Below are positions 13,304 to 13,949 of a DNA stretch of 13,949 nucleotides, piece after piece. The notes under the pieces were generated by a model, which was given only the letters and a program-made list of their open reading frames with translations, did no database searches and had not been told where the DNA came from. The DNA is from JBBRMY01 sp038230595. Its GTDB lineage: Bacteria; Bacteroidota; Ignavibacteria; Tepidaquicellales; Tepidaquicellaceae. Position numbers and translations under genes: made by a program. Within the stretch, counting starts at the first letter, position 1. Each line of letters opens with the position of its first letter. The stretch is taken from the NCBI GenBank assembly GCA_038230595.1, contig JBBRMY010000061.1, forward strand, positions 1 to 13,949. The letters run 5' to 3'.

Positions 13304-13729
13304 GTGAAAACAATCAAATTTTTAATTTTAATCGGAATTATTCTTTTTGCTATCATAATATGTTTAAATTTAATATTCTCAAGTTTCCAACCTGATATAA
13401 CGATAGTAAAGATTGTATCTGAGAATTTTAATGAAACTATTTATATTAAACAAGAGGTATGGGGATTATCATCAAATAAGTTAATAATTGTATCAACCTC
13501 GTCAGATCAAGATTTGGAACTTGATAGTATTAAAAGTTTAGTTTTTCATGGGGATTCTTTTTTTTACAAGTTTGTAAACGATACATTAAATTTATATGTT
13601 AGTAAAGAATCACCAATCCCAAAAGGTTTTAATTCTAAAATAAAAATTAATCAGTTTGAATTAACAAACCCTTATATGATGGAATTGTGGGAAAATTACT
13701 CTGAAAAGGGACTAAAAAAAATTGATTAA
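13304..13729 (+). CDS. Small membrane-anchored protein of unknown function
   Basis: A 141-aa protein starting at a GTG; no upstream ATG is in frame. The N-terminal hydrophobic segment (about 5-27) is a signal anchor without lipobox, followed by a beta-rich outer part of about 110 residues (I-T-I-V-K-I-V-S-E-N-F, Y-I-K-Q-E-V-W-G-L, L-N-L-Y-V-S-K-E-S-P-I-P-K-G-F) and a charged C-terminus. No known family is recognised. Base use is more AT-rich than in the transporter gene before it, so it may be a later arrival. It is flanked on both sides by copies of the GYTGTTGGTG hairpin repeat. A purine stretch GGAAAGGAGAG (13264-13274) lies too far upstream to act as its ribosome binding site. Confidence 0.6.
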   Translation: MKTIKFLILIGIILFAIIICLNLIFSSFQPDITIVKIVSENFNETIYIKQEVWGLSSNKLIIVSTSSDQDLELDSIKSLVFHGDSFFYKFVNDTLNLYVSKESPIPKGFNSKIKINQFELTNPYMMELWENYSEKGLKKID

Positions 13730-13785
13730 AATAATATCGAATTTCTAATCAAAGATAAAATTAAATCACTGATATGATTCTCTCC

Positions 13786-13809
13786 GCTGTTGGTGTTTTC
13801 ACCAACAGC
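13786..13809. repeat. Short hairpin, family GYTGTTGGTG, copy 3
   Basis: Arms GCTGTTGGTG and CACCAACAGC around a TTTT loop, without the inner GTTCCGAT palindrome. It lies 56 nt after the small membrane protein gene and is followed by CATAATAC. Confidence 0.85.
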
Positions 13810-13916
13810 CATAATACATAACTCTCTCCTTTTGGAAAGGGGTTCGACGCAAATGCATCGGATAGTTTTTGCTTTATATTTGATGAGGTTGATACTTCTA
13901 AAAGGGTGACCTCGCA

Positions 13917-13940
13917 GTTGTTGGTGTTTTCACCAACAAC
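13917..13940. repeat. Short hairpin, family GYTGTTGGTG, copy 4
   Basis: Arms GTTGTTGGTG and CACCAACAAC around a TTTT loop, followed by TATAATATC at the end of the window. The second base pair is T-A, where copy 3 has C-G. The bases between copies 3 and 4 (13810-13916) hold no gene. Confidence 0.85.
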
Positions 13941-13949
13941 TATAATATC

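Noticed and set aside
13838..13875. GGTTCGACGC resembling a tRNA T-loop
   Set aside because: No matching acceptor, D or anticodon arms can be found around it; the surrounding sequence is hairpin-repeat spacer.

Overview
The window looks like a chromosomal stretch from an AT-rich bacterium of the Bacteroidota/Chlorobiota/Ignavibacteriota group. This rests on general character, not on a marker gene. Most start codons follow A-rich leaders with no Shine-Dalgarno sequence, and lipoprotein genes of a Bacteroidota-like type are present. The intergenic hairpin repeats (GACCTGACAGG type, GTCATCC type) also resemble those common in that group. Finer placement is inference.

Left part (1-3306): the 3' end of an rseP-type site-2 protease gene is followed by a compact lipoprotein operon. 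It holds two tandem paralogous lipoproteins of unknown function and a lipoprotein with a heavy-metal-associated (HMA) domain, and it closes with a strong terminator. Bases 3307-4072 carry no convincing gene. They hold an unexplained GC-rich patch and a cluster of GTCATYC repeats.

Middle part (4073-9405): a phage head module in canonical HK97 order, namely portal, prohead protease, major capsid protein and gp6-like adaptor. A short fibre-like protein and a small membrane/coiled-coil protein follow. The four head genes are full length and keep their family motifs. No terminase, tail, integrase or recognisable lysin gene is present in the window, and the spacers between genes are long (92-180 bp) and rich in hairpins. 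The module could be a prophage remnant, a capsid-only satellite-like element, or a domesticated capsid locus. The sequence alone does not decide.

Right part (9406-13949): a minus-strand operon encodes a 108-aa unknown protein, a NUMOD4/HNH endonuclease-like protein and a CYTH phosphohydrolase/cyclase-like protein. It diverges from a LexA/CI-type repressor (HTH plus S24 self-cleaving domain, Cys-Gly cleavage site). The spacer between them holds a perfect 15-nt inverted repeat pair, each copy reading TATAAT outward toward its own gene, so a repressor-controlled divergent switch is likely. A VIT1/CCC1-type iron/manganese transporter gene and a small membrane-anchored orphan follow. The block from the CYTH gene to the transporter is bracketed by two direct copies of a composite hairpin repeat of about 100 bp.
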